Shown: positions 25,621 through 32,747 of the stretch, one piece after another
How the letters are laid out: each line of letters begins with the position of its first letter
Numbering within the stretch: the first letter of the stretch is position 1
Assembly (NCBI RefSeq): GCF_001292625.1
Contig: NZ_LAJH01000019.1
Location: forward strand, 1 to 49,518
Direction: 5' to 3'
DNA: 49,518 bases
Source: Shimia sp. SK013
GTDB taxonomy: Bacteria > Pseudomonadota > Alphaproteobacteria > Rhodobacterales > Rhodobacteraceae
Made by a program: the position numbers and the translations under genes
The notes under the pieces: model-generated
What the model was told of the DNA's origin: nothing
The model's input: only the letters and a program-made list of their open reading frames with translations
Database searches by the model: none

Positions 25621-25688
25621 AGCTTCCTTTTGCCCAAAATATCCTCGGGGGGAGTCGCGTGCGACGGGGGGCAGACAGCCCCCCTCCC
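25621..25688 (-). repeat. Two-hairpin intergenic element, copy B, inside the phn operon
   Basis: Read on the minus strand between phnK and phnL: hairpin 1 GGGGGGC-TGTCT-GCCCCCC (25684-25666), hairpin 2 GTCGC-AC-GCGAC (25665-25654), a run TCCCCCCGAGG, and a tail ATATTTTGGGCAAAAGGAAG whose end is the phnL ribosome site. The order of parts equals copy A at 2341-2402 but hairpin 2 has a different sequence. Confidence 0.65.
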
Positions 25689-25693
25689 CGTTT

Positions 25694-26464
25694 TCAAACT
25701 TGCAGAACCGAACTCACCAACAACTGCGTGTACGCATGTTGCGGGTCATCCAGCACCTGATCGGTCAGACCGGTTTCCACCACATGACCATCCTTCATCA
25801 CCATCAGCCGGTCCGCCAACAGCCGCACCACCGCCAGATCATGCGTCACGATAATGGCGCTCAGCCCCATCTCGCGCACCAATCCGCGCAACAAATCCAG
25901 CAAGCGCGCCTGCACCGACACATCCAGCCCGCCCGTGGGTTCGTCCATGAACACCAATCGCGGCCCGGTCACCAGGTTGCGCGCAATCTGCAAACGCTGC
26001 TGCATCCCGCCGGAAAACTGTGTCGGGCGATCGTCCACACGCTCTTCGCTGATTTCCACCCGGCCCAGCCAATCGACGGCCTCAGCACGGATATTGCCGT
26101 AATGCCGCGCACCCACCGCCATCAGCCGCTCGCCAACGTTGCCGCCCGCCGACACGTTCATCCGCAACCCGTCCCGCGCATGTTGGTGCACAAAGGCCCA
26201 ATCGGTGCGGCTCAGCATACGACGCTCCGGCTCACTCATCGTGACTGTGTCGCGCATCTCGCCATCGCGCATTTCAAATCGCACCTCGCCGGTCTCCGGA
26301 GTTAGAAAACCGGCGAGGCAGTTGAGGAGCGTAGATTTGCCCGAACCGCTTTCCCCAACAATGCCCATAACCTCTCCTGAATAGAGGTCAAAATTCACGT
26401 TCTCACACCCGATACGGTTGCCATAGAACTTGCTGATGTTCTCAACCTTCAGAAGCGGCGTCAT
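25694..26464 (-). CDS. phnK: C-P lyase ABC-type ATPase PhnK
   Basis: 256 residues. Walker A GESGSGKSTLLNCLAGF, signature FSGGMQQRLQIARNLV and Walker B LVFMDEPTGGLDV are intact, with the IIVTHDLAVVRLLAD H-loop. PhnK binds the PhnGHIJ core and couples ATP use to catalysis. It overlaps phnJ by 4 nt. Confidence 0.95.
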   Translation of the reverse strand: MTPLLKVENISKFYGNRIGCENVNFDLYSGEVMGIVGESGSGKSTLLNCLAGFLTPETGEVRFEMRDGEMRDTVTMSEPERRMLSRTDWAFVHQHARDGLRMNVSAGGNVGERLMAVGARHYGNIRAEAVDWLGRVEISEERVDDRPTQFSGGMQQRLQIARNLVTGPRLVFMDEPTGGLDVSVQARLLDLLRGLVREMGLSAIIVTHDLAVVRLLADRLMVMKDGHVVETGLTDQVLDDPQHAYTQLLVSSVLQV

Positions 26465-27330
26465 GCTGCTGTCTCCTCAAAAGGCGTGCCTTGCGCACCC
26501 ACATGCCCCGCCTTGCGGCGGCTGGCGCAATAATCTGTGTCCGAACACACAAACATCCGGTTGCCTGCGTCATCCATAATGACTTCATCCAGATAACTGT
26601 CGGTCGCGCCGCACATGTCACAGGCGTGATCGGCTTTGCTGGCCTCAAACGGAAAATCTTCAAAGTCGAGGCTGACCACCTGACAATACGGCGGCAGCGC
26701 GTAAATCCGCTGTTCGCGCCCAGCGCCGAACAATTGAATGCCCGCCATTTCCATCTTGGGATTGTCAAACTTCGGGATCGGGCTCGGGTCCATCACATAG
26801 CGCCCCTCGACTTTCACCGGATAGGCGTAAGACGTGGCAATTGCGCCATGTTTGGCGATGTCCTCATAGAGTTTCACATGCATCAGGCCGTATTCCTCAA
26901 GGCTGTGCATCTTGCGGGTTTCCACCTCAGACGGCTCCAGAAACCGCAAAGGCTCGGGGATTGGCACCTGATAGACAAGGATCTGATCTTCGCGCAGTTC
27001 GTCCTCTGGGATGCGGTGTCGGGTCTGAATAACACTCGCCGCGCTGGCTTCTTCGGTTGTGGCCACGCCTGCGGTCTTCTCGAAAAACTTGCGGATCGAC
27101 ACAGCGTTGGTGGTGTCATCTGCCCCCTGATCGATCACCTTGAACGTATCATCCGGCGTCAAAGTCGCGGCAGACACCTGCACACCGCCCGTGCCCCAGC
27201 CATAAGGCATTGGCATTTCGCGGCTGGCGAACGGCACCTGATATCCGGGAATGGCAAGCCCCTTTAGGATCGCGCGCCGGATCATGCGTTTGGTCTGCTC
27301 GTCCAGATAGGCAAAGTTATAGTCGCTCAT
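26461..27330 (-). CDS. phnJ: C-P lyase, radical-SAM subunit PhnJ
   Basis: 289 residues. Cysteines at 237, 240, 262 and 268 (CDMCG, FVCSDTDYC) keep exactly the spacing of E. coli Cys241, 244, 266 and 272, the three [4Fe-4S] ligands and the residue that forms the catalytic thiyl radical. The enzyme breaks the carbon-phosphorus bond of ribose 1-methylphosphonate 5-phosphate, releasing methane (or the alkane) and a 1,2-cyclic phosphate. It overlaps phnI and phnK by 4 nt each, so stoichiometric coupled translation is likely. Confidence 0.97.
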   Translation of the reverse strand: MSDYNFAYLDEQTKRMIRRAILKGLAIPGYQVPFASREMPMPYGWGTGGVQVSAATLTPDDTFKVIDQGADDTTNAVSIRKFFEKTAGVATTEEASAASVIQTRHRIPEDELREDQILVYQVPIPEPLRFLEPSEVETRKMHSLEEYGLMHVKLYEDIAKHGAIATSYAYPVKVEGRYVMDPSPIPKFDNPKMEMAGIQLFGAGREQRIYALPPYCQVVSLDFEDFPFEASKADHACDMCGATDSYLDEVIMDDAGNRMFVCSDTDYCASRRKAGHVGAQGTPFEETAA

Positions 27331-28421
27331 TCCGCCGCCTCCTGCACGGGATTGATGTTTTCCATCGCCTCACGGCGCAGCTTGCGGATCAGCTCCAGCT
27401 CAGATTGGAAATCGACATAATGCGGCAGCTTGATGTGCTCCAAAAAGCCCGTCGCCTGAATGTTGTCGGAGTGATACAGCACGAACTCTTCGTCCTGCGC
27501 GGGCGCGCCCATGTTGTCCTCGCCCAACTCCTGCCAGCGCAACGCACGGTCCACCAAAGCCATCGAAATCGACTTACGCTCAGATTGTCCAAACACCAGC
27601 CCATAACCGCGCGTGAACTGCGGCGGCTCGGTCTTTGAGCCCTGAAACTGGTTCACCGTCTCACATTCGGTCAGCTCGATTTCGCCAACTTCGATCGCGA
27701 AACCCAATTCAGGGATGTCCATTTCCACAGCCACTTTGCCAATCCGCAACTCGCCGACAAAGGCATGGTTGCGGCCATACCCACGCTGCGTCGAATAGGC
27801 CATCGACAGAACAAATCCCTCATCGCCCCGCGTCAAAGCCTGCAGACGCAAAGGACGCGAACTTGGCAATTCCAACGGTTCGCGCGTCAAATCCCCCGGA
27901 ACGTCATCCGATGACACCTCGGTCTGGATCAAACCCTCTTGATTGAGGAACTCGGTGATATGCGGTGTGACCTCCGTGCGCGGCTCACTTTGGGGCGCTT
28001 CAGGAATGTCCCCCTCGGCGGCCAAAGCAAAATCCAGCAAACGGTGTGTGTAATCAAACGTTGGCCCCAAGACCTGCCCGCCGGGCGCATCCTTAAAGGT
28101 CGCCGAAATCCGTCGGTCACAAGCCATCGCCTCGGTGTCCACAGGGGCTGTGGCACCAAACCGGGGCAATGTGGTGCGATAGGCGCGGATCAGGAAAATC
28201 GCCTCGATCATGTCGCCGCGGGATTGCTTGATCGCCAGCGCCGCCAGATCGGGGTCATACAGCGACCCTTCTGCCATTACACGGTTCACAGCCAGTGACA
28301 GCTGTTCGCGGATTTGCGCAATCGACAGCTCAGCCACATCCAGATCACCGCGCCGTTCTTCGGCCAACCACGCGTGCGCATTGTCAATCGCACGCTCGCC
28401 GCCTTTAACTGCAACATACAT
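27327..28421 (-). CDS. phnI: C-P lyase core subunit PhnI
   Basis: 364 residues starting MYVAVKGGERAIDNAHAWLAE, the characteristic PhnI N-terminus; SYSTQRGYGRNHAFVGELRIG and the C-terminal FLEHIKLPHYVDFQSEL also match. PhnI is the nucleosidase that, with PhnGHL, replaces adenine of ATP by the phosphonate. It overlaps phnH by one base and phnJ by four. Confidence 0.96.
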   Translation of the reverse strand: MYVAVKGGERAIDNAHAWLAEERRGDLDVAELSIAQIREQLSLAVNRVMAEGSLYDPDLAALAIKQSRGDMIEAIFLIRAYRTTLPRFGATAPVDTEAMACDRRISATFKDAPGGQVLGPTFDYTHRLLDFALAAEGDIPEAPQSEPRTEVTPHITEFLNQEGLIQTEVSSDDVPGDLTREPLELPSSRPLRLQALTRGDEGFVLSMAYSTQRGYGRNHAFVGELRIGKVAVEMDIPELGFAIEVGEIELTECETVNQFQGSKTEPPQFTRGYGLVFGQSERKSISMALVDRALRWQELGEDNMGAPAQDEEFVLYHSDNIQATGFLEHIKLPHYVDFQSELELIRKLRREAMENINPVQEAAE

Positions 28422-28990
28422 CAGGCCGCCTCCACTTTCGTTGTACGTGGCAACGCGGACACTTGGTCCCCGCTGGTGAAGAAAAAGTCCAAGCCCAAGG
28501 GAAACAGCATCGCATTCATCTGAAACGCGTCTACTTCAGGCAATCCCATCGACGCCGTGTCTTTGATGCCGGGGCCCCGCAGCACCGCGCCGTCTGCTTT
28601 CAAAGCGTCGCACTCGACAATCAAAGTGGCCGAGCGATCCGGGTATTCCGGCGTGCCAATTGCAAACTGCGTGTGCGGCGCCAAACCCGCCCAATCGCCA
28701 ATCGCAAACATCGCCTCAGCGGCGCCAACAATCGGGGCACCCACATGAAACGCGATCCAGTCGCGCACCGGCTGGCAATCCCATTCGCCCACAAGAAAGA
28801 CGGGCGTGTCAGGGTCGCACAACGTCAGAACCAAGGTTCCCGCCGCCACCGACATCGGCGCAGGCGGCACCGCGCCTTTTAGGGTTTCGATCTTGCCGGG
28901 GCGCGCAATCGCAGTCATCGCCGCGCGAAAGGCATGTGCTGCCTCAATCGGCGCATCTGCAAAACCGCCCTTTAGGACATCTGCATCCAT
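28421..28990 (-). CDS. phnH: C-P lyase core subunit PhnH
   Basis: 189 residues, typical length. FADAPIEAAHAFRAAMTAIARPG is the conserved N-terminal stretch (in parts), and GVDTP-like DPDTPVFL, GPGIKDT and FPLGLDFFFT are recognisable PhnH blocks. It is a structural partner of PhnI in the PhnGHIJ complex. One-base overlaps with phnG and phnI. Confidence 0.93.
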   Translation of the reverse strand: MDADVLKGGFADAPIEAAHAFRAAMTAIARPGKIETLKGAVPPAPMSVAAGTLVLTLCDPDTPVFLVGEWDCQPVRDWIAFHVGAPIVGAAEAMFAIGDWAGLAPHTQFAIGTPEYPDRSATLIVECDALKADGAVLRGPGIKDTASMGLPEVDAFQMNAMLFPLGLDFFFTSGDQVSALPRTTKVEAA

Positions 28991-29433
28991 CAGTCTTCCC
29001 CCCGCACCATGGTGAAGAAATCCACCTTCGTCGCCGCAGCCTTAGCGGCACGCGTGTCCTTGGCGGCCGTCATTTCTGCCTGCAAAGGCGTCAGGATCGT
29101 CGCGCGCACAGCTTCGGCCTGTTCGGTCTGCATCAACGCATCCACCAACGCAGCGACCCGCGCTTTGTCCTTGTCGCGCCCCTGCACATACCCATGTCCA
29201 ACCGCGCCACTCTCCAGCTGCAACGCACATCGTGTCAGCGTCATTTCCCCTAAATTGAACGGAGCACCGGTGCCACCGAGGCGGCCTCGTACCATCGTCG
29301 CGCCAATCTCCGGCGCGCGCAGCCAGTGAAAATCAGGCTCTGCGCCCAACTCATGCCAAAGCGCCAAAAGCCGTCCCGCTGGCGCCTTGGCCAACACCGA
29401 CATCCATGAGCGTCTGTTATTTTCTGCGGTCAT
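28990..29433 (-). CDS. phnG: C-P lyase core subunit PhnG
   Basis: 147 residues, first gene of the minus-strand phn run. RRSWMSVLAKAPAGRL and GATMVRGRLGGTGAPFNLGEMTLTRC (in parts) are the PhnG signature, and GHGYVQGRDKDKA is the conserved C-terminal part. It is needed with PhnH and PhnI to load phosphonate onto ribose triphosphate. Its promoter region is shared with divergent phnF; a half-site TAGACA lies right at its start codon. Confidence 0.93.
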   Translation of the reverse strand: MTAENNRRSWMSVLAKAPAGRLLALWHELGAEPDFHWLRAPEIGATMVRGRLGGTGAPFNLGEMTLTRCALQLESGAVGHGYVQGRDKDKARVAALVDALMQTEQAEAVRATILTPLQAEMTAAKDTRAAKAAATKVDFFTMVRGED

Positions 29434-29447
29434 CTAGACACCTTGCT

Positions 29448-29481
29448 GATTTGTCTATTTTCATATACAACTAGACAAATC
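29448..29481. promoter_or_regulatory. Candidate PhnF operator between phnF and phnG
   Basis: GATTTGTCTA (29448-29457) and TAGACAAATC (29472-29481) are perfect 10-bp complements around a 14-nt AT-rich spacer. The GTCTA/TAGAC core is the type recognised by HutC-subfamily GntR regulators, including PhnF. A third half-site, CTAGACA, lies at 29434-29440 next to the phnG start. Binding here would block both divergent promoters. Confidence 0.75.
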
Positions 29482-29518
29482 CTAGCCGCACGACGCGAGT
29501 CGCGCAATCCCAAGACCC

Positions 29519-29536
29519 GTGAACTTTTCATGACAA
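29519..29536 (-). promoter_or_regulatory. Weak Pho-box candidate upstream of phnG
   Basis: On the minus strand TTGTCAT-GAAA-AGTTCAC resembles the PhoB site CTGTCAT-N4-CTGTCAT: 6 of 7 in the first half, 3 of 7 in the second. It is 86 nt from the phnG start and at the phnF 5' end. Confidence 0.3.
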
Positions 29537-29546
29537 AAGACCTCCG

Positions 29547-30260
29547 ATGACAGCCAAACGCACACCCATCTGGCAATCCATTGCCGTCGCTCTGACCGAA
29601 GACATTGCCGAAGGCCGTTATGGACCGGGCGACAAACTGCCCACCGAGGCCGAGCTTTCCGCACGCTTCGGGGTCAACCGCCATACGGTTCGCCACGCTC
29701 TAAAATCCATGTCTGACAATGGGTTGGTCCACGCGCGCCGCGGCGCGGGCGTCTTTGTGGCTCAGGTTCCCACAGATTATGCGATTGGCAAACGCGTCCG
29801 CTACCACCGCAATCTGGAACAGGCCGGGCGTCTGCCGGGCAAAGAAATACTGCATCTTGAAACACGCCTCGCGGACGCGACAGAAGCCGACGCCCTCGGC
29901 CTTCCTGAGGGCGCACAAGTTCACGTTTACGACGGTCTGTCGCTTGCGGATGGTCAACCCATTGCCGTCTTCCGCTCCGTCTTTCCCGCCGACCGCTTTC
30001 CGGACCTCACCGCCCAACTTGATCGCCTGCGCTCGGTCACCGCGGCACTCAAGGAACATGGCATCGCCGACTACACCCGCGCCAAGACCCGTTTGGCCGC
30101 GCGTCCCGCGTCCGCCACTCAGGCATTGCACCTGCGCATTTCAGAAGGCGACCCAATTCTGCGCTCCGTCGGAGTGAACGTCGACACTGACCAGCGTCCA
30201 ATCGAATTTGGCACCACGTGGTTTGCCGGGGACCGTGTGACATTGACCCTTTCTGAATAA
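29547..30260 (+). CDS. phnF: GntR-family regulator PhnF
   Basis: 237 residues. The N-terminal winged helix (about 10-75) has LPTEAELSARFGVNRHTVRHAL and RRGAGVFVA; the C-terminal UTRA/chorismate-lyase-like effector domain follows. Such proteins repress phn genes until a ligand is bound. It is divergent from phnG with 113 nt between starts, where a strong inverted repeat lies, and is followed after about 78 nt by the second phnM. Confidence 0.93.
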   Translation: MTAKRTPIWQSIAVALTEDIAEGRYGPGDKLPTEAELSARFGVNRHTVRHALKSMSDNGLVHARRGAGVFVAQVPTDYAIGKRVRYHRNLEQAGRLPGKEILHLETRLADATEADALGLPEGAQVHVYDGLSLADGQPIAVFRSVFPADRFPDLTAQLDRLRSVTAALKEHGIADYTRAKTRLAARPASATQALHLRISEGDPILRSVGVNVDTDQRPIEFGTTWFAGDRVTLTLSE

Positions 30261-30338
30261 GGCCAAACCCCCACCGCCCGTCACGCAGGCGACACATAGG
30301 ACATGTAAAGTTACGAAAAACCGAGATTGAGCATAACC

Positions 30339-31520
30339 ATGTCCAGATCAACACTGTCTCTGCGCCTCACAGGCGCCAAAATCTTGCGCGATGGCACCCT
30401 GCAAAGCCGCTCTCTGGTGGTTGACAAAGGACGCATCTCAAAAGGCCCGTTGCCGGAAGTTGACCTGTCCGGTTACTTGCTTCTGCCCGGCATTATCGAC
30501 ATGCACGGCGACGCATTTGAGCGCCACATCGCCCCGCGCCCCTCCGCGCCGTTTCCGCTGGAAATGGGTCTGCGCGCCACCGACCGCGACATGGCGGCCA
30601 ATGGTGTGACCACGGCGTGGCTCGCCCAAAGCTGGAGCTGGGAAGGCGGCCATCGCGGCCCTGATTTTGCCGAAGACCTGTTTGATGCACTGGACCATTA
30701 CCGCCCCCACGCGGTCAGCGATCTGCGCATTCAAGTGCGCTGCGAAACCCATACCGTCGACACAACAGACCGGCTTTTGGCGGCCGTTCGCCGCCATGCC
30801 ATCGACTATGTTGTCTTCAACAATCACCTCGACGAAGCACGCCAGCTGGCCCGTGAAAAGCCCGACGAGATTATGCTTTGGGCCAAGAAAAGCGGGCGCA
30901 CCGCCGCGCAACACATGGCCATCGTCAACGGCGCCATCGAACAGGAAACCCGCGTGCCGCGCTATCTTTGTACGCTTGCGGATGCGTTTGACACGCTCGG
31001 AATTCGCTACGGCAGCCATGATGACCCCGATGCCGACACGCGCGAGCGGTTTTCCCTGATCGGCGCACGGATTTGCGAATTTCCCACGGCACGTGGCGCG
31101 GCCGCAGTGGCCAAAGCTGTTGGGGATTGTGTGATTATGGGCGCCCCGAATGTCGTCAGAGGTGGATCGCAGGCGGGCAACATTCGCGCCGCCAATCTGG
31201 TCGCCGAAGGGCTGTGTGACGTGTTGGTCTCTGACTATCACTACCCCGCCCTTGCCAAAGCGGCTTTTCGTCTGGTTGATGACGGCCTGTGCACGCTGCC
31301 CCAAGCCTGGGCAATGATATCCCGCACACCAGCCGACATCATGGGGCTGCATGACCGCGGCACATTGGATCACGGAAAACGCGCCGACATTGCCATCGTG
31401 AACGAGAAGACCCACGCAATCGAAGGCACAATCTCCGGTGGTCGCATCAGCCACCTCACCGGCATAGCGGCGCAGCGGTTCTTTGCCTCGCCCACGCATA
31501 TGAAGATGGCCGCCGAGTAG
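30339..31520 (+). CDS. Second PhnM-like amidohydrolase, divergent paralogue
   Basis: About 393 residues. The metal-site region reads IDMHGDAFERHIAPRP, where the canonical copy at 22520 has VELHTDNLERHMRPRP; MAANGVTTAW, GSHDDPDADTRERF, MGAPNVVRGGSQAGN and VSDYHYPALAKAAF confirm the PhnM family. So the His/Asp metal ligands stay but neighbouring residues differ. It may hydrolyse another ribose-triphosphate phosphonate, or be regulated differently, since it is transcribed with phnF rather than with phnG-N. Start set at ATG 30339; a TTG four codons upstream is possible. Confidence 0.88.
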   Translation: MSRSTLSLRLTGAKILRDGTLQSRSLVVDKGRISKGPLPEVDLSGYLLLPGIIDMHGDAFERHIAPRPSAPFPLEMGLRATDRDMAANGVTTAWLAQSWSWEGGHRGPDFAEDLFDALDHYRPHAVSDLRIQVRCETHTVDTTDRLLAAVRRHAIDYVVFNNHLDEARQLAREKPDEIMLWAKKSGRTAAQHMAIVNGAIEQETRVPRYLCTLADAFDTLGIRYGSHDDPDADTRERFSLIGARICEFPTARGAAAVAKAVGDCVIMGAPNVVRGGSQAGNIRAANLVAEGLCDVLVSDYHYPALAKAAFRLVDDGLCTLPQAWAMISRTPADIMGLHDRGTLDHGKRADIAIVNEKTHAIEGTISGGRISHLTGIAAQRFFASPTHMKMAAE

Positions 31521-31607
31521 ATCGCCTCGCGGGTTGGCCTTTAGCTGGGGGCAGGCATTCGGCGCGTCCGCTTTGCGGGACAAAGCGATGCTTCCTCACA
31601 GCACTTC

Positions 31608-31988
31608 TTACTTCGAGATTTCGGTTTTCACGATACTTGCCAAGATGAGTTGCTCATCTTTTTCGGTTAAACCGCTAGTGCCAAAAATGTTCTTCAAACC
31701 CGTCAACTCCACCGCATCTGCGTCTAACGGAATGGCCCCTTGCTCTGACGGGTCACTTCTATTGTATTCTAAAACAGCATCTTGCAGCCTTTCGGCATGA
31801 AACTGGCTACAATAAGTGCCGCCTCCGAATTCAACTATAAATGTCCAAGTGGCCACGCGCGTTTTCCAATCCAAGAGAGATCTAATTTGTGCGAGCTTGC
31901 ATACAACAGGCTTGAATTCAAATGAATCGAACTGAGGTTGGCATGTAGCTCTGGGCTCAAACCAAACTCTCCCCGCTACGCCAATCAC
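31608..31988 (-). CDS. Hypothetical ORF, AT-richer than its surroundings
   Basis: 126 residues from a GTG, with no clear ribosome site and no in-frame ATG. The middle (KTRVATWTFIVEFGGGTYCSQF) and the acidic C-terminal half (DADAVELTGLKNIFGTSGLTEKDEQLILASIVKTE, in parts) look protein-like rather than random, with amphipathic helices. The DNA is visibly richer in A/T than the phn genes either side. No family recognised. It could be a small transferred gene, or the 3' part of a decayed one. Confidence 0.45.
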   Translation of the reverse strand: MIGVAGRVWFEPRATCQPQFDSFEFKPVVCKLAQIRSLLDWKTRVATWTFIVEFGGGTYCSQFHAERLQDAVLEYNRSDPSEQGAIPLDADAVELTGLKNIFGTSGLTEKDEQLILASIVKTEISK

Positions 31989-32023
31989 ACCCTAACGCAG
32001 AACCCGCGCGCCATTCCACGCTA

Positions 32024-32641
32024 TCACCGCTCATATTTTTCCAAAAACGCCTCGGCTTTGAGGCTGCGGAAATCCGTCAGCGCCGCCCGCAGCGCGGCGT
32101 GGTCCCAGTCCCACCAAGCCAAAGCCAGAAGCCGGTCCGCGACCGCTTGCGAAAACCTTGGCCGCAACGGCGTCGCCGGTGTTCCCGCCACAATCATGTA
32201 AGGCGGCACGTCTTTTGTGACCACCGCGCCTGCCGCCACGATACTGCCGTGACCCAAACTGACCTCTGGCTTGATCATCGCCCCGTGCCCAATCCACGTG
32301 TCGTGCCCGATCAGCGCCACGCGGCTAGCGCGGCGCTCAAAGAACGCGACATCGTGCTCCGCGTCGTCAAAATAATCTGCAGAGCGATAGAGGAAATGAT
32401 GAAGGGAAGCGTTCTCCATCGGGTGATCCGTGGCGCCAATCCGGCTGAAGGCGGCGATGTTGGCAAACTTGCCGATCTCGGCATTGGCCACCTCGGCCAT
32501 GCGGTCACAGTATGAGTAGTCTTCAAACCGCGCATTGATGATCCGGCTGCCCTGTCCAATTTCGACAAACCGGCCATAGGTGACCTCGTGCAGAATACAA
32601 TCGGGATGGATCAAAGGGGCGTCTGCCGAAAGTTTGGCCAT
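32024..32641 (-). CDS. Hexapeptide-repeat acetyltransferase of phosphonate loci
   Basis: 205 residues, left-handed beta-helix transferase. Hexapeptide repeats are visible in GHDTWIGHGAMIKPEVSLGHGSIVAAGAVV (in parts) and the xenobiotic acyltransferase ending VPPYMIVAGTPATPLRPRF. A subfamily of these is consistently linked to C-P lyase operons (phosphonate metabolism transferase). It probably acetylates an aminoalkylphosphonate or an intermediate, by analogy with PhnO (inference). It follows the phnCDEE genes on the same strand after a terminator-like hairpin. Confidence 0.88.
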   Translation of the reverse strand: MAKLSADAPLIHPDCILHEVTYGRFVEIGQGSRIINARFEDYSYCDRMAEVANAEIGKFANIAAFSRIGATDHPMENASLHHFLYRSADYFDDAEHDVAFFERRASRVALIGHDTWIGHGAMIKPEVSLGHGSIVAAGAVVTKDVPPYMIVAGTPATPLRPRFSQAVADRLLALAWWDWDHAALRAALTDFRSLKAEAFLEKYER

Positions 32642-32673
32642 GGTCTGTGTCTCCGATTGAAGAAGAGATGAAA

Positions 32674-32708
32674 TGCCTCCGGCGGAGGTATTTGGGGAAC
32701 AAAAAAGG
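32674..32708 (+). repeat. Related single-hairpin intergenic element, copy C
   Basis: CCTCC-GGC-GGAGG (32676-32688) is followed by TATTTGGGGAACAAAAAAGG, resembling the GGATATTTTGGGCAAAAGG tail of copy B, but with only one hairpin. It lies between phnE2 and the acetyltransferase gene, antisense to both. Membership of the same family is uncertain. Confidence 0.4.
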
Positions 32709-32732
32709 CCGGGCGTCTCCGCGAGGCCTTTT
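32703..32732 (-). terminator. Terminator after phnE2
   Basis: On the minus strand AAAAGGCC-loop-GGCCTTTTTT forms a stem followed by a T-run, 16 nt after the phnE2 stop. A-runs on the other side make it usable from both strands. Confidence 0.75.
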
Positions 32733-32747
32733 CCATTAAGAGAACGC

